Virus record (IMG/VR): IMGVR_UViG_3300031957_002252
Location: 1-25,371 of that record
DNA: 25,371 nucleotides
From: a virus
Reading direction: 5' to 3' (one strand)
Within the stretch, counting starts at the first letter, position 1; every line of letters begins with the position of its first letter. Both the position numbers and the translations under genes were made by a program. The notes beneath the pieces are model-generated. The model was given only the letters and a program-made list of their open reading frames with translations. It was not told the origin of the DNA and did not search any database. Positions 19,001 through 23,933 of this stretch are shown here, one piece after another.

Positions 19001-19696
19001 GCGACCATAAGAATTGCTTCCGGAGGCTTCTCCGTTCCAAAGATCAAATATGACTTCCTTTTCTGTAGAAGCAGTAATAAACTCTGACTTGTTCATCCAG
19101 AATTCTACTGTTACACCGCGCTCATAGTCCATCAAGAAGTTATCGGTTCTTGTGCCCTGCCTTCCAAGATCAGATAAGCCTAGAGTATCATAAATATTTT
19201 CATCATACTTATTAGAGCCACTGAAAGTCTTGGCTAGGGGCTTACCTATCATACCGCCAGAAGCAGTATTCATGGTACCAACAATTGAAATATATTCTTG
19301 ATTTGCTGGCAGGCCGTAGCCATCTACTATAGATGATTGTGATCCCCATCCGTCAGAAGAAAATACTGCGTAGCCATTTTGCCGTGGGTAAAGATTCTCA
19401 AAAATATAAAGGTCTATATAAGATGACGAGTTTAGAAATTCTGTTTGCTCTGCCTCAGAGCCATCGTATGGATATTGATTGACAATGTTTTCCATCGCAC
19501 TTTGATAGTAAAGCTCAGCAGAACCAAACTTAGCAAAGTTTGAAGCAGTAGAAAAATCAATCCTTGGAATAAGTCGCTTCTTGAGTTCCACCTTAGCCTT
19601 AAGGTTTCTTACGGACTCAATATCGTTAAAGTTTTCCTCAAGATTAGTGTCCTGTATGACCTTCTTCGGCCCGAACAGATCTCTTGCTTTTGGCAT
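10079..19696 (-). CDS. Giant virion structural protein, 3205 aa, with LamG-like domains (putative fibre/adhesin)
   Basis: This single uninterrupted frame starts at an ATG with AGAGGG five bases upstream. By residue: 70-110 has NQYPYDGS and NLYPRQNGY. About 188-370 is a LamG/concanavalin-like jelly roll, with VTVEFWMNKSEF, DGNWHHYAVSI, VKIYLDGVL and LDEFRYWKTERT. At 590-625, ILKSKGTEKSVRNFLRTIG resembles the KGT...R..LR..G signature of gpI-type tail proteins (weak). A second LamG-like stretch is at about 670-885, ending in VEIGHIRHYDNVVLS. At 1080-1125 there is YDYYKWFDDSVYNF with IIENHILERDK. Later landmarks are HIIVNRFSAPGDP (1515-1527), NGPYGYASFKQVRVGE (1752-1767), PFGARDDNAFYLRSVWDLD (1926-1944), MYSRPSAFGPPTIG (2674-2687) and YFGYNWPYDHFSLVE (3140-3154). 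LamG folds usually bind glycans or proteins, so a host-contact or large baseplate/fibre role is inferred. It is not a helical tape measure. Only five cysteines occur in the whole chain. Confidence 0.85.
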   Translation of the reverse strand: MPKARDLFGPKKVIQDTNLEENFNDIESVRNLKAKVELKKRLIPRIDFSTASNFAKFGSAELYYQSAMENIVNQYPYDGSEAEQTEFLNSSSYIDLYIFENLYPRQNGYAVFSSDGWGSQSSIVDGYGLPANQEYISIVGTMNTASGGMIGKPLAKTFSGSNKYDENIYDTLGLSDLGRQGTRTDNFLMDYERGVTVEFWMNKSEFITASTEKEVIFDLWNGEASGSNSYGRLTLFVSGTADGSDPFRMNLISGSSGFQNVVLSTGQTTGTLADGNWHHYAVSIKNPSDGDDRVKIYLDGVLKNTITSGLNLNHVTGGLKARIGALITAPSGTSASAGAGKLSASLDEFRYWKTERTTENIAKYYITNVYGGTNNDIANTELGAYYKFNEGKTLVNSIDSIVLDYSGRISNGNWVGYPGSNARETESAMVLAGVAPVEYRDPVVHQQNPDYISTLNGLIESGSFYDSQNSSLLYNTFPNFVIDGDGDENLKKTIQIVANTFDEMYLQIQEINKVKENNYGQPPTVDTAVNYKAYPVMDRVLQSIGLDTDELFVNESLLEFVRNRGDTKIYEQDLTDVKNQIYTNIYNNAVTILKSKGTEKSVRNFLRTIGVSNQIVDLKGYSSNRSYTIEDRFENNLEPKKYISFDSSSLTSATIFQTASSNANARGEFYITGAQDASSSFSAEVNVFFPRSREPDEPGYYSRSFLSSSIFGFHLLDNTGSYDFSSTDNSFQLMAIRPFEASKDAYFAIKNAAGGIIYCSSSLFKEVYTGNEWTFAVSVYNDQQDYGSGVSGSVPSYFISLTGYNTEGDIVNDSFSVSGSLLTSRAQLMLTTPKTYFAGADRTNFSGTVLTKTDVEIGHIRHYDNVVLSQEAIEAHAKDRNIFGTSRATKNFSLFSAGTATGSYIPEVSTILFNVDFQTVTGSDSSGEFLAVDFASGSTSADEDIRNDYASPYGAEFATQYEFKGFGFPESSTAFVDNKNIIGSDIQFPEQVNSSDLVKVLTSDDEVFKRDFSPETLYYSLEKSFAGAFSREMIDFIGNVTEFNNIIGEAGALYREEYNNLDNLRTLFFQRVQSVKDFNQFYDYYKWFDDSVYNFILQLVPETANLRFGMQDIIENHILERDKVLTPYPQFQQVVEDTNTFGATLQGINDLDYNWKFGHAPVSDATGQSNNAVWWKQRAERTGSVGSGDQDVNEGIAAVKLIQQNRNLREYRKNFTAAGTSYFKQDSQNNQIIENVSFGIEQDRTIFGGLSSTVRKDINLLRSIVSKFADADSDVRIRSDFAETLTIKDDEELDDKRKRLFDIESFEGDLGPEVSNFVKDNVEIVFPGNILSASYKSPSLAGYNDALTVNNLINIGNIHLDYGLTNEIPMQGVFTETHVGGLQYRHNDLNTSSATTERPEGYKIGFNGSLQRIFLGPPQTDNDAMTSVDANLPYAPWTRDEGAKRPLNIRNIKYSSGSQTYGNYIEEYELMQLNGRSVNNPDFVKAEGFGTGSITSSFIADVADYTKPTRPARKHIIVNRFSAPGDPLTAGDNQGGVGLDYEAAELSPYSHMNYRNLVTRLPLNNIFLVDHAVSGGFSSDQSNIGSSLYNPSNVTSSNYLGTSSVFSVGVPSFHKTQRAGRLVRYSGSADDFATGSGASDTTKTLYDNYYVVTSLPGTELRYAWITSSYESSYILGYQTPTGEVSTSAGLVSEIVFTSGSDRNSSLSFVGANLYVVSDDLKTAVPTVDENTLTVTFPSTSSVLVNDFILNTNGPYGYASFKQVRVGESRVSRYLKNNNLFAYPSTTARTVFDPPVFRTIIEEATTVTTQSVVSCRYDPVEVRASIGNKEYILNVENGNQKLYFSQDIINKGYDLIEGENDSAFDNMLGTFAEDNTFTLNNIKYRETLWPSEENSYLEKVRERVGFVSNFWRDDAQDRSDDGPKRKPFGARDDNAFYLRSVWDLDVFRRFELANFRSRDDRTSGVSTPGANTFANPNNTRNSGILQNFTTYNKYNPVPSTGVPQTGSALTLNVQPTYARNHFMQEVRSVVSPHGMDLVLDGGIKISSFEPSLGGATNTIYSLIGSGFAKWEAGTQAGIFTSSNNVTSFITKPAKPFDDTYDVYNLDVKTKRKDLSIIPEYISSDFVGLDLENINVFDPDSFNENFKIKQGNPSSEVNRPLLRSLPQNSSQQDFFKIYSHSDLMKHFEEVRDGAEDNGLEPGSLTLKFRGIKKFLPYNGFFPSERSVQVAEQFFNTYGDNSFTVPADFATEEVSDTNQLRPIMQTLFAPGLLYNSIKSGMAVDYPVFNDSYSRGQRPLSSGVNTSTKSSEGVFLNRVASYSSSFDERIPFEALYNPSLLNGKVIVDNDDTQFTRINSAAAKLRNEISITGQNNLYIYMINNYLAESVGFFLEGDRTTRILSGRQADFKEVTPGKAYGMRIKMYRSLNKPKFNSGSYGNYPVPQIIEEAGTAPVAYIYLNKGLVAGSDPSFVGSANCFANGSDANWNSSFAASFTLSGATAGSWTVTGLSEDNVSSAQDIVYNAAGNNFKFNTDTTGFPLGQPADINYQSVAANLVSVISLHPDYSVRQFNTNIDYTDIPGIEGAGCASSGLYEEFVVIEVTSRIFESNISIAVSNSATPANTDNGLDNFFFVSDTLLGSITEDITTQTDDSKARIGTGSFTDAEEQRSFSRPTLTMYSRPSAFGPPTIGVGDSGEATTVFSGAFDSLNGYNLPFTPPYYDGEAWIDVIYVPTNTSVSGAAGNSSRTPYRPILKDDAANAQQNQFLFTFPNSNASSAFEDRQDGLFVNYWRFDKEAGTNPGTDLPARDGNLNSNAMQLSASINAFEVVGEGDQAQWSIELKFETPMLNFNHLADYSSVTQPNGELSASVPRGMWHQFGRIPKENEGVYLKVETIPAEWYENHPNGVIGTGRDSNGIGATGAGNAYTIRAFGDSTEQISPKDFIPLSKVCGFSEDPVKLGKLKKEMTVREAIVAIPFRNIEGVKQLFPLASEETGAGNIAEVATLIDTIDDSTPSAGLNSIGLQIQKMKRYHFPPYLDFINYSDEVQPYSAYIFEFEHTFDENDLSYIWQNLTPPSGQVIEEVEQTITHNLRGPELLSRPLNRDSIELPEDIQWMVFKVKQKAKTNYERDILGKEIPTNKEQKYFGYNWPYDHFSLVEMGKLDIGVDMLPAETIQVGVAGVRDADAAAADLVGILEGLGISSPDNGENE

Positions 19697-19701
19697 ACTT
19701 A

Positions 19702-19707
19702 CCCTCT
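19702..19707 (-). promoter_or_regulatory. Ribosome binding site of the giant structural gene
   Basis: On the coding strand AGAGGG stands five bases before the ATG at 19696, within the 19-base gap after the 669-aa gene's TAA. It is the strongest Shine-Dalgarno-like element I see in the window and fixes the start of the 3205-aa frame. Confidence 0.7.
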
Positions 19708-19715
19708 AATACTAA

Positions 19716-21725
19716 TTACTCTGTCTGACGTTTTTCTACTCTAAATTTGAACACTTCTGACTGAACATCCCATTTGCCGGTATACTCGTTATAGTGGCAA
19801 AGTTGAATGCCGTAGCCGTAATCGGGCTCCAACATTCCGATGTCTAGTTCAAAATAATTACCTCTTTGATCATAATTTAACAAGGTTTCAAGATCAGAGC
19901 CAGTACCAAATGGAATTATTTTTAAATTATCTTGTAAACGGAATATAGAAAAACTTGAACTTGGAATAATTGTTGTTTCTGGTTTTGCGTTTGCTACAGT
20001 ATAAATAGTAGGCGACCAGTTTCTTGGGCGAGTATAAACTCTAAACTGTGCTGTTTCGTCAGGCTCGTAAACAGGCTTGAGATTTGTAATATTATTTAGG
20101 TATCTCTCAGTGAATTCATCAGAAGATGCACCGAACGTAAGCGGCTCAATAGTTCCTGTTGTGAACTGCGTGGTCAAGTCACCATTGTGCCAAACATCGT
20201 GCAGATACTCCAACGGAGTTGCGGCTGCTGTAATAGCAAATGTGGCCTTATAAATACCGGTTGAAACATGTGATCCTGTAACAATGGTTTGATTTGTACT
20301 TGTAACATTTGTTCCGTCTGCGACCAGTGTCAATGCACTACCTGTTGGGGTTGTAGCAGATCCGGAAAATACAGAAACGTAAATTGCGCCTGTGCCAATA
20401 GTCGGAATGTTCACAAGCCTTCCACGGATTCTGTTATAAAGAAATACCGTGTTTAGGTTATCCGCAGCGGGAGCAAGTGAGCTTGAGTAGTAGAACTGCC
20501 CTCTGTCATCAAATACTGTTGGAGCAAAGCGTGCCTCAATGATAGGACGCTTGAAAAAGAACTCTGAGGAGCGGGCAAAGAACTTCTTCGTGTAGTATGA
20601 GCGGCTTGTAGAATCTTCCTCAGAGGAGGTCAAGAATACACCAAGACCATAATTTGGAAGTGTATTTGCACCATCGAAAAATTGCACTGTTGTTGAACCT
20701 TGCAGATACCCAGTATCTTTGTCAAATGCTGGAATAACTGCGGATTCTCTGAAAAATCTATACAGCGCAATAAATGTATTTGCTTCGCTGGTTTCAGAAG
20801 TGGCGCTATTACCCATTAAAATGCTTGTGTCGCCTGCTGTGCCACCTATATCTTGCTCAAGCTTAACAAGTCTCCCATCAGAACTAATAGAAGTAACAAG
20901 TGTAGCTGTGATACCTAGTGAAGAAACTGTTGAATCATTGACGGCAGCCACAAACTGCGAAGCTATATCTGATGTGTTTGTTGTTACGGCAGTTTGAACG
21001 CCTATTGTGCCATTTGTAGTGTTGTCTGTGCTTCGATCAAACGTAAACGTCTGGCTAACACCACTTGTATTTGTTAGCTTTATTGTATGGTTGTTTGGTG
21101 CCCCCACAGGGTCGTAGCTATTTGGACTTGCAGATTGAAAATAAACATACAGAACAGAAGCGCCTATGTCTACGTCAAGATACTTTAATTGCCTCTCAAC
21201 TATTTCTGTTACATCAACTTCAAGATCTTCTGTCCCTAAATCAAAGAACTGACTAGCTGTTGGATCGGATGAGCCTGTGTAATAATCACCGCCCTGATTT
21301 GTCCAAGCAGTCCCTTGGCTTGCAAAAATCCAGTTTGAAACTCCTGCATCTGAATAGTTTTCCATATCAAGGCCGACACCTTCAGTCCAAGATCGAGATA
21401 TAGGTGCTACTACAAGGTTGAACTGCTTTGGAAGAGTTTGGCCGTGTTTAGCATTGAACAGTTTATAGTAAAAACTTACAGATCCGGAGGCGGGAATATC
21501 GCCAGCAGCACGAGAAGATGAGATCTCAGTGACCTGAAATTCAGTAATTACTCTTGATTTCTCGGTTGTGAGGCCAGAAGAAGAGCTTGCCTGTGCAAAG
21601 ATAGAAAAGACTTCTAGAATATCGGCAGCACCCATGTTAGAGCCTGTACCGCGTGTGGTTAAATTAGCTTCAAAAGCATTTGTAATAGTGTTGTCTTTAT
21701 TGGCATAATATCTTTTGATACCCAT
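19716..21725 (-). CDS. Virion structural protein, 669 aa, DNRLRE-like with inserted module
   Basis: The 669-aa frame begins with MGIKRYYANKDNTITNAF, followed by ANLTTRGTGSNMGAADILE. Its ATG overlaps the gp6/J-like stop by one base (TAATG). An early beta domain has SRVITEFQV and SVSFYYKLFNA. Then VDVTEIVERQL (169-179) and NYGLGVFLTSS (358-368), SEFFFKRPIIEARF (387-400) follow the order of a DNRLRE-type domain (DVT..V..., NyGl.l, RP.+e.+). In ordinary members these elements sit close together; here about 145 residues separate the first two. The intervening part holds HTIKLTNTSGVSQTFTFD (213-230), DIASQFVAAVN and LVKLEQDIGG. After 400 comes DDRGQFYYSSSLAPAADNL, then a C-terminal beta region ending around YGIQLCHYNEYTGKW. 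It is very probably virion-associated and near the baseplate. The DNRLRE assignment is by pattern only. Confidence 0.85.
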   Translation of the reverse strand: MGIKRYYANKDNTITNAFEANLTTRGTGSNMGAADILEVFSIFAQASSSSGLTTEKSRVITEFQVTEISSSRAAGDIPASGSVSFYYKLFNAKHGQTLPKQFNLVVAPISRSWTEGVGLDMENYSDAGVSNWIFASQGTAWTNQGGDYYTGSSDPTASQFFDLGTEDLEVDVTEIVERQLKYLDVDIGASVLYVYFQSASPNSYDPVGAPNNHTIKLTNTSGVSQTFTFDRSTDNTTNGTIGVQTAVTTNTSDIASQFVAAVNDSTVSSLGITATLVTSISSDGRLVKLEQDIGGTAGDTSILMGNSATSETSEANTFIALYRFFRESAVIPAFDKDTGYLQGSTTVQFFDGANTLPNYGLGVFLTSSEEDSTSRSYYTKKFFARSSEFFFKRPIIEARFAPTVFDDRGQFYYSSSLAPAADNLNTVFLYNRIRGRLVNIPTIGTGAIYVSVFSGSATTPTGSALTLVADGTNVTSTNQTIVTGSHVSTGIYKATFAITAAATPLEYLHDVWHNGDLTTQFTTGTIEPLTFGASSDEFTERYLNNITNLKPVYEPDETAQFRVYTRPRNWSPTIYTVANAKPETTIIPSSSFSIFRLQDNLKIIPFGTGSDLETLLNYDQRGNYFELDIGMLEPDYGYGIQLCHYNEYTGKWDVQSEVFKFRVEKRQTE

Positions 21726-23527
21726 TATTTAATCTTTCCTTTGATATCAGTGGTAAATTTTACTTGAAAAGAAACATTTTCTGGTGGGATGACCTTGCGA
21801 CCATCAGTGGTAGTGTATCTAGCTAAGTTAATGTAGTTGTCGTTATAGTCGGTTCCTGTCTTATTTGTAAACTTGACTTCCGAAATATCAGCCACACCAT
21901 CTACTTCGTTCAATACAGTGTAAATATCAAGTATACTTATCGGTTCTCCAATAAATGTTGGTCTTGAATAAAAATCCTGCACTGCCGTTAAAGAAGCCTC
22001 TAGCACTTCAAAAGAGTTATACGGCTCCAAAACACTAATACAGAAATCAATCCCAATATTGACAATTACGCCATTTTGTATATCTACAGAGTCCCCGATC
22101 ATTCTATAGCGATTAATCCAATTTTTAATATTACTTTTTGTCTGTGTATTTGGGGCTTCTAGGTTTCCATTTTGATCGACAGAAAGGACATAAAGATTTA
22201 TATTTCTATTATTTGCGTCAGCGTCTCTTATTGCTCGCGCTCGTGAAATATTACCAAACTGCGAAGGCAACAAATAGCATAAAGCTTCATAATCTTGTGC
22301 TGTGACTGCCCTCTTTTGGGCGGCAAAAGCATTTGCGGCTAATTCCTTAAGCTCATCAAGATCTGGTATAACATTTGAAACGCTGATTGGCTCTTCATTG
22401 AAGCATTCCAAAGAGCCTTCAACATCTAATCTTTCTTGCTCAGTGGTTAGTTCAGGAGAATTAAAGTCCAGAATTACATCTGAAAGTCCTGTTATTGTCC
22501 CAACCGCTGCGTTTGAGCTATTACCCGTATTTCTTCTATATCTTATCGTAAGTGTTGTGTTTTCTGGGGCTATACCGAACACATTATTACTCAATAAGTT
22601 TTTAGGATCAAATGTAACATCTGTTATATAAGATCTTGCAAATTGCTGTATCGCTACATTTGTTGGGTCTGGAATTCTATTATCATCTGCTGTGTTCTCA
22701 GAACCATGTCCAAATGTAAGTGTAGTATTCTGCAAGGTCTTTTGAGTAACAAATCTTCTCGGTACCGGGGTAGGTACTAAAAGGGAAGGTGTTTGTTCTC
22801 TAGTCGAAAGATCGGTATTGATCATTTCTTTATATACAACTTCTTCAGAAAGATTTTCAACTTCGAAATATTCATTACCGTCTGTGTCTATTACAGATAT
22901 AATTTCTGTTACATTTTGATCTTGTATTACAACTTTTTTGAACTTCTGGAATTCTCCAACATCTATCTCAGTGGTTGTAAATTCGCCAGAAATTACTTCT
23001 GCTGTGGCCTTGATTGCAAAAGAGGTAACAATGCCAGTAGCTGCATCTCTGCGAGCGGCCACGACCTCTAATGTTGGGTCATCAAACCGAACATCTTTCG
23101 TAGTAATAAAAGAAGCACCCTGCGTGGATGTTAGAGTGGTGTTTCTTTTCAAAATAGGAAGTAGATTTCTATTAGGGCCTTCGCCGCTAGTTACTGCCGG
23201 AACAACTACATAAATATCTACTTTCCCTGCCGCAGTTGGTGAGCCTTTGAATTTGTATCCAATTTGCTCCGCCAAAGCAAGTGCATTATCATAGTCGCTA
23301 GAAGTGGCTAAAAGCGACTCATTAAACTGATAATCCATGTAAAAAGATAGTACGTCACCAGTGTAAGCAACTGTGTCTAAGAGCAAAGAACCAAAACTGG
23401 CCTCTGTAAAGTCCCTAAAAGTATCGGGATAATATCTTTTAGCATATGCGGTGATATTTTGCTTCAAACTATTGAAGTCTTTACCAGTATAGTCAACGGA
23501 TACAAATTTTTTATTATAGTTTTTCAT
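21725..23527 (-). CDS. gp6: Baseplate wedge protein, gp6/baseplate-J-like, 600 aa
   Basis: Members of this family (T4 gp6, P2 gpJ) form the ring of the contractile-tail baseplate wedge and contact gp25/gpW. The N-terminus reads KFVSVDYTGKDFNSLK (7-22). It is followed by EASFGSLLLDTVAYTGDVLS (42-61) and FYMDYQFNESLLATS, the usual opening of gp6-like proteins in T4-like phages. The middle (100-400) is beta-rich. The C-terminal half has AVTAQDYEALCYLLPSQFG (407-425), a basic turn and NINLYVLSVDQNG. Then come GDSVDIQNGVIVNIGID (478-494) and EPISILDIYTVLNEVDGVADI (528-548 region), matching the baseplate-J C-terminal order. At 600 aa it is close to the T4 gp6 length. It lies directly after the gp25-like gene, the arrangement expected for a wedge cassette. 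A GAGAAG element precedes the ATG by three bases. Family confidence is high; the exact wedge equivalence is inferred. Confidence 0.88.
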   Translation of the reverse strand: MKNYNKKFVSVDYTGKDFNSLKQNITAYAKRYYPDTFRDFTEASFGSLLLDTVAYTGDVLSFYMDYQFNESLLATSSDYDNALALAEQIGYKFKGSPTAAGKVDIYVVVPAVTSGEGPNRNLLPILKRNTTLTSTQGASFITTKDVRFDDPTLEVVAARRDAATGIVTSFAIKATAEVISGEFTTTEIDVGEFQKFKKVVIQDQNVTEIISVIDTDGNEYFEVENLSEEVVYKEMINTDLSTREQTPSLLVPTPVPRRFVTQKTLQNTTLTFGHGSENTADDNRIPDPTNVAIQQFARSYITDVTFDPKNLLSNNVFGIAPENTTLTIRYRRNTGNSSNAAVGTITGLSDVILDFNSPELTTEQERLDVEGSLECFNEEPISVSNVIPDLDELKELAANAFAAQKRAVTAQDYEALCYLLPSQFGNISRARAIRDADANNRNINLYVLSVDQNGNLEAPNTQTKSNIKNWINRYRMIGDSVDIQNGVIVNIGIDFCISVLEPYNSFEVLEASLTAVQDFYSRPTFIGEPISILDIYTVLNEVDGVADISEVKFTNKTGTDYNDNYINLARYTTTDGRKVIPPENVSFQVKFTTDIKGKIK

Positions 23528-23549
23528 TTACTTCTCGACAACCACTAGA

Positions 23550-23933
23550 CTAAATAGTAATTTCTAGAATTAAAAAATCACTAATTGTAACTTGAGCATC
23601 TATGGAATATTCAATCGCAAGTCCGATCTGACTACTATCAATATTCTCAGTATTGAAAATAATATCAGTGATTGCAATATAGGGCATATAGATTCTGGCC
23701 TGTTCTTGTATTTTGTTTATGATTTGTGCTTCTAGTTGAGGTGTGTAGTTTTCAAACAAATAGTTTCTAATACCGACACCAAAATCAGGTATTCTTATTC
23801 TCTCGCCCGGAGCAGTTAAAATAAGAAATCTTAAGTTTTGCTTAATGGCTTCTTTAGGATCCACAAGCATTGAAAATGCGCCGTCAATCGCACTGGTGGA
23901 CAGTGGCTCTCTCACGTTAAAACCTTTAGTCAT
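23550..23933 (-). CDS. gp25: Baseplate wedge protein, GPW/gp25-like, 127 aa
   Basis: This small protein matches the GPW_gp25 family, a core of every contractile-tail baseplate wedge, in length (127 aa; T4 gp25 is about 132) and in motif. It has DPKEAIKQNLRFLILTAPG, then GERIRIPDFGVGIRNYLFEN. This corresponds to the family's conserved Glu-Arg loop (the EPR-type core) followed by an FG-x-G-x-x-x-x-LFE segment. A helix (QLEAQIINKIQEQARIYMP) and strands IAITDIIFNTE and LAIEYSIDAQV complete the usual fold. It probably sits on the gp6-like ring where the sheath begins. The ATG at 23933 shares its A with the TGA of the preceding gene, so its translation is likely coupled to it. The gp6/J-like gene follows after 22 bases. 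Confidence 0.92.
   Translation of the reverse strand: MTKGFNVREPLSTSAIDGAFSMLVDPKEAIKQNLRFLILTAPGERIRIPDFGVGIRNYLFENYTPQLEAQIINKIQEQARIYMPYIAITDIIFNTENIDSSQIGLAIEYSIDAQVTISDFLILEITI

Noticed and set aside
10079-19696. Reading the giant gene as the tape measure protein because of its length
   Set aside because: There are no long helical or coiled-coil stretches, no membrane segment, and many beta-rich Ser/Asn/Gly regions. The LamG-like domains do not fit a tape measure.
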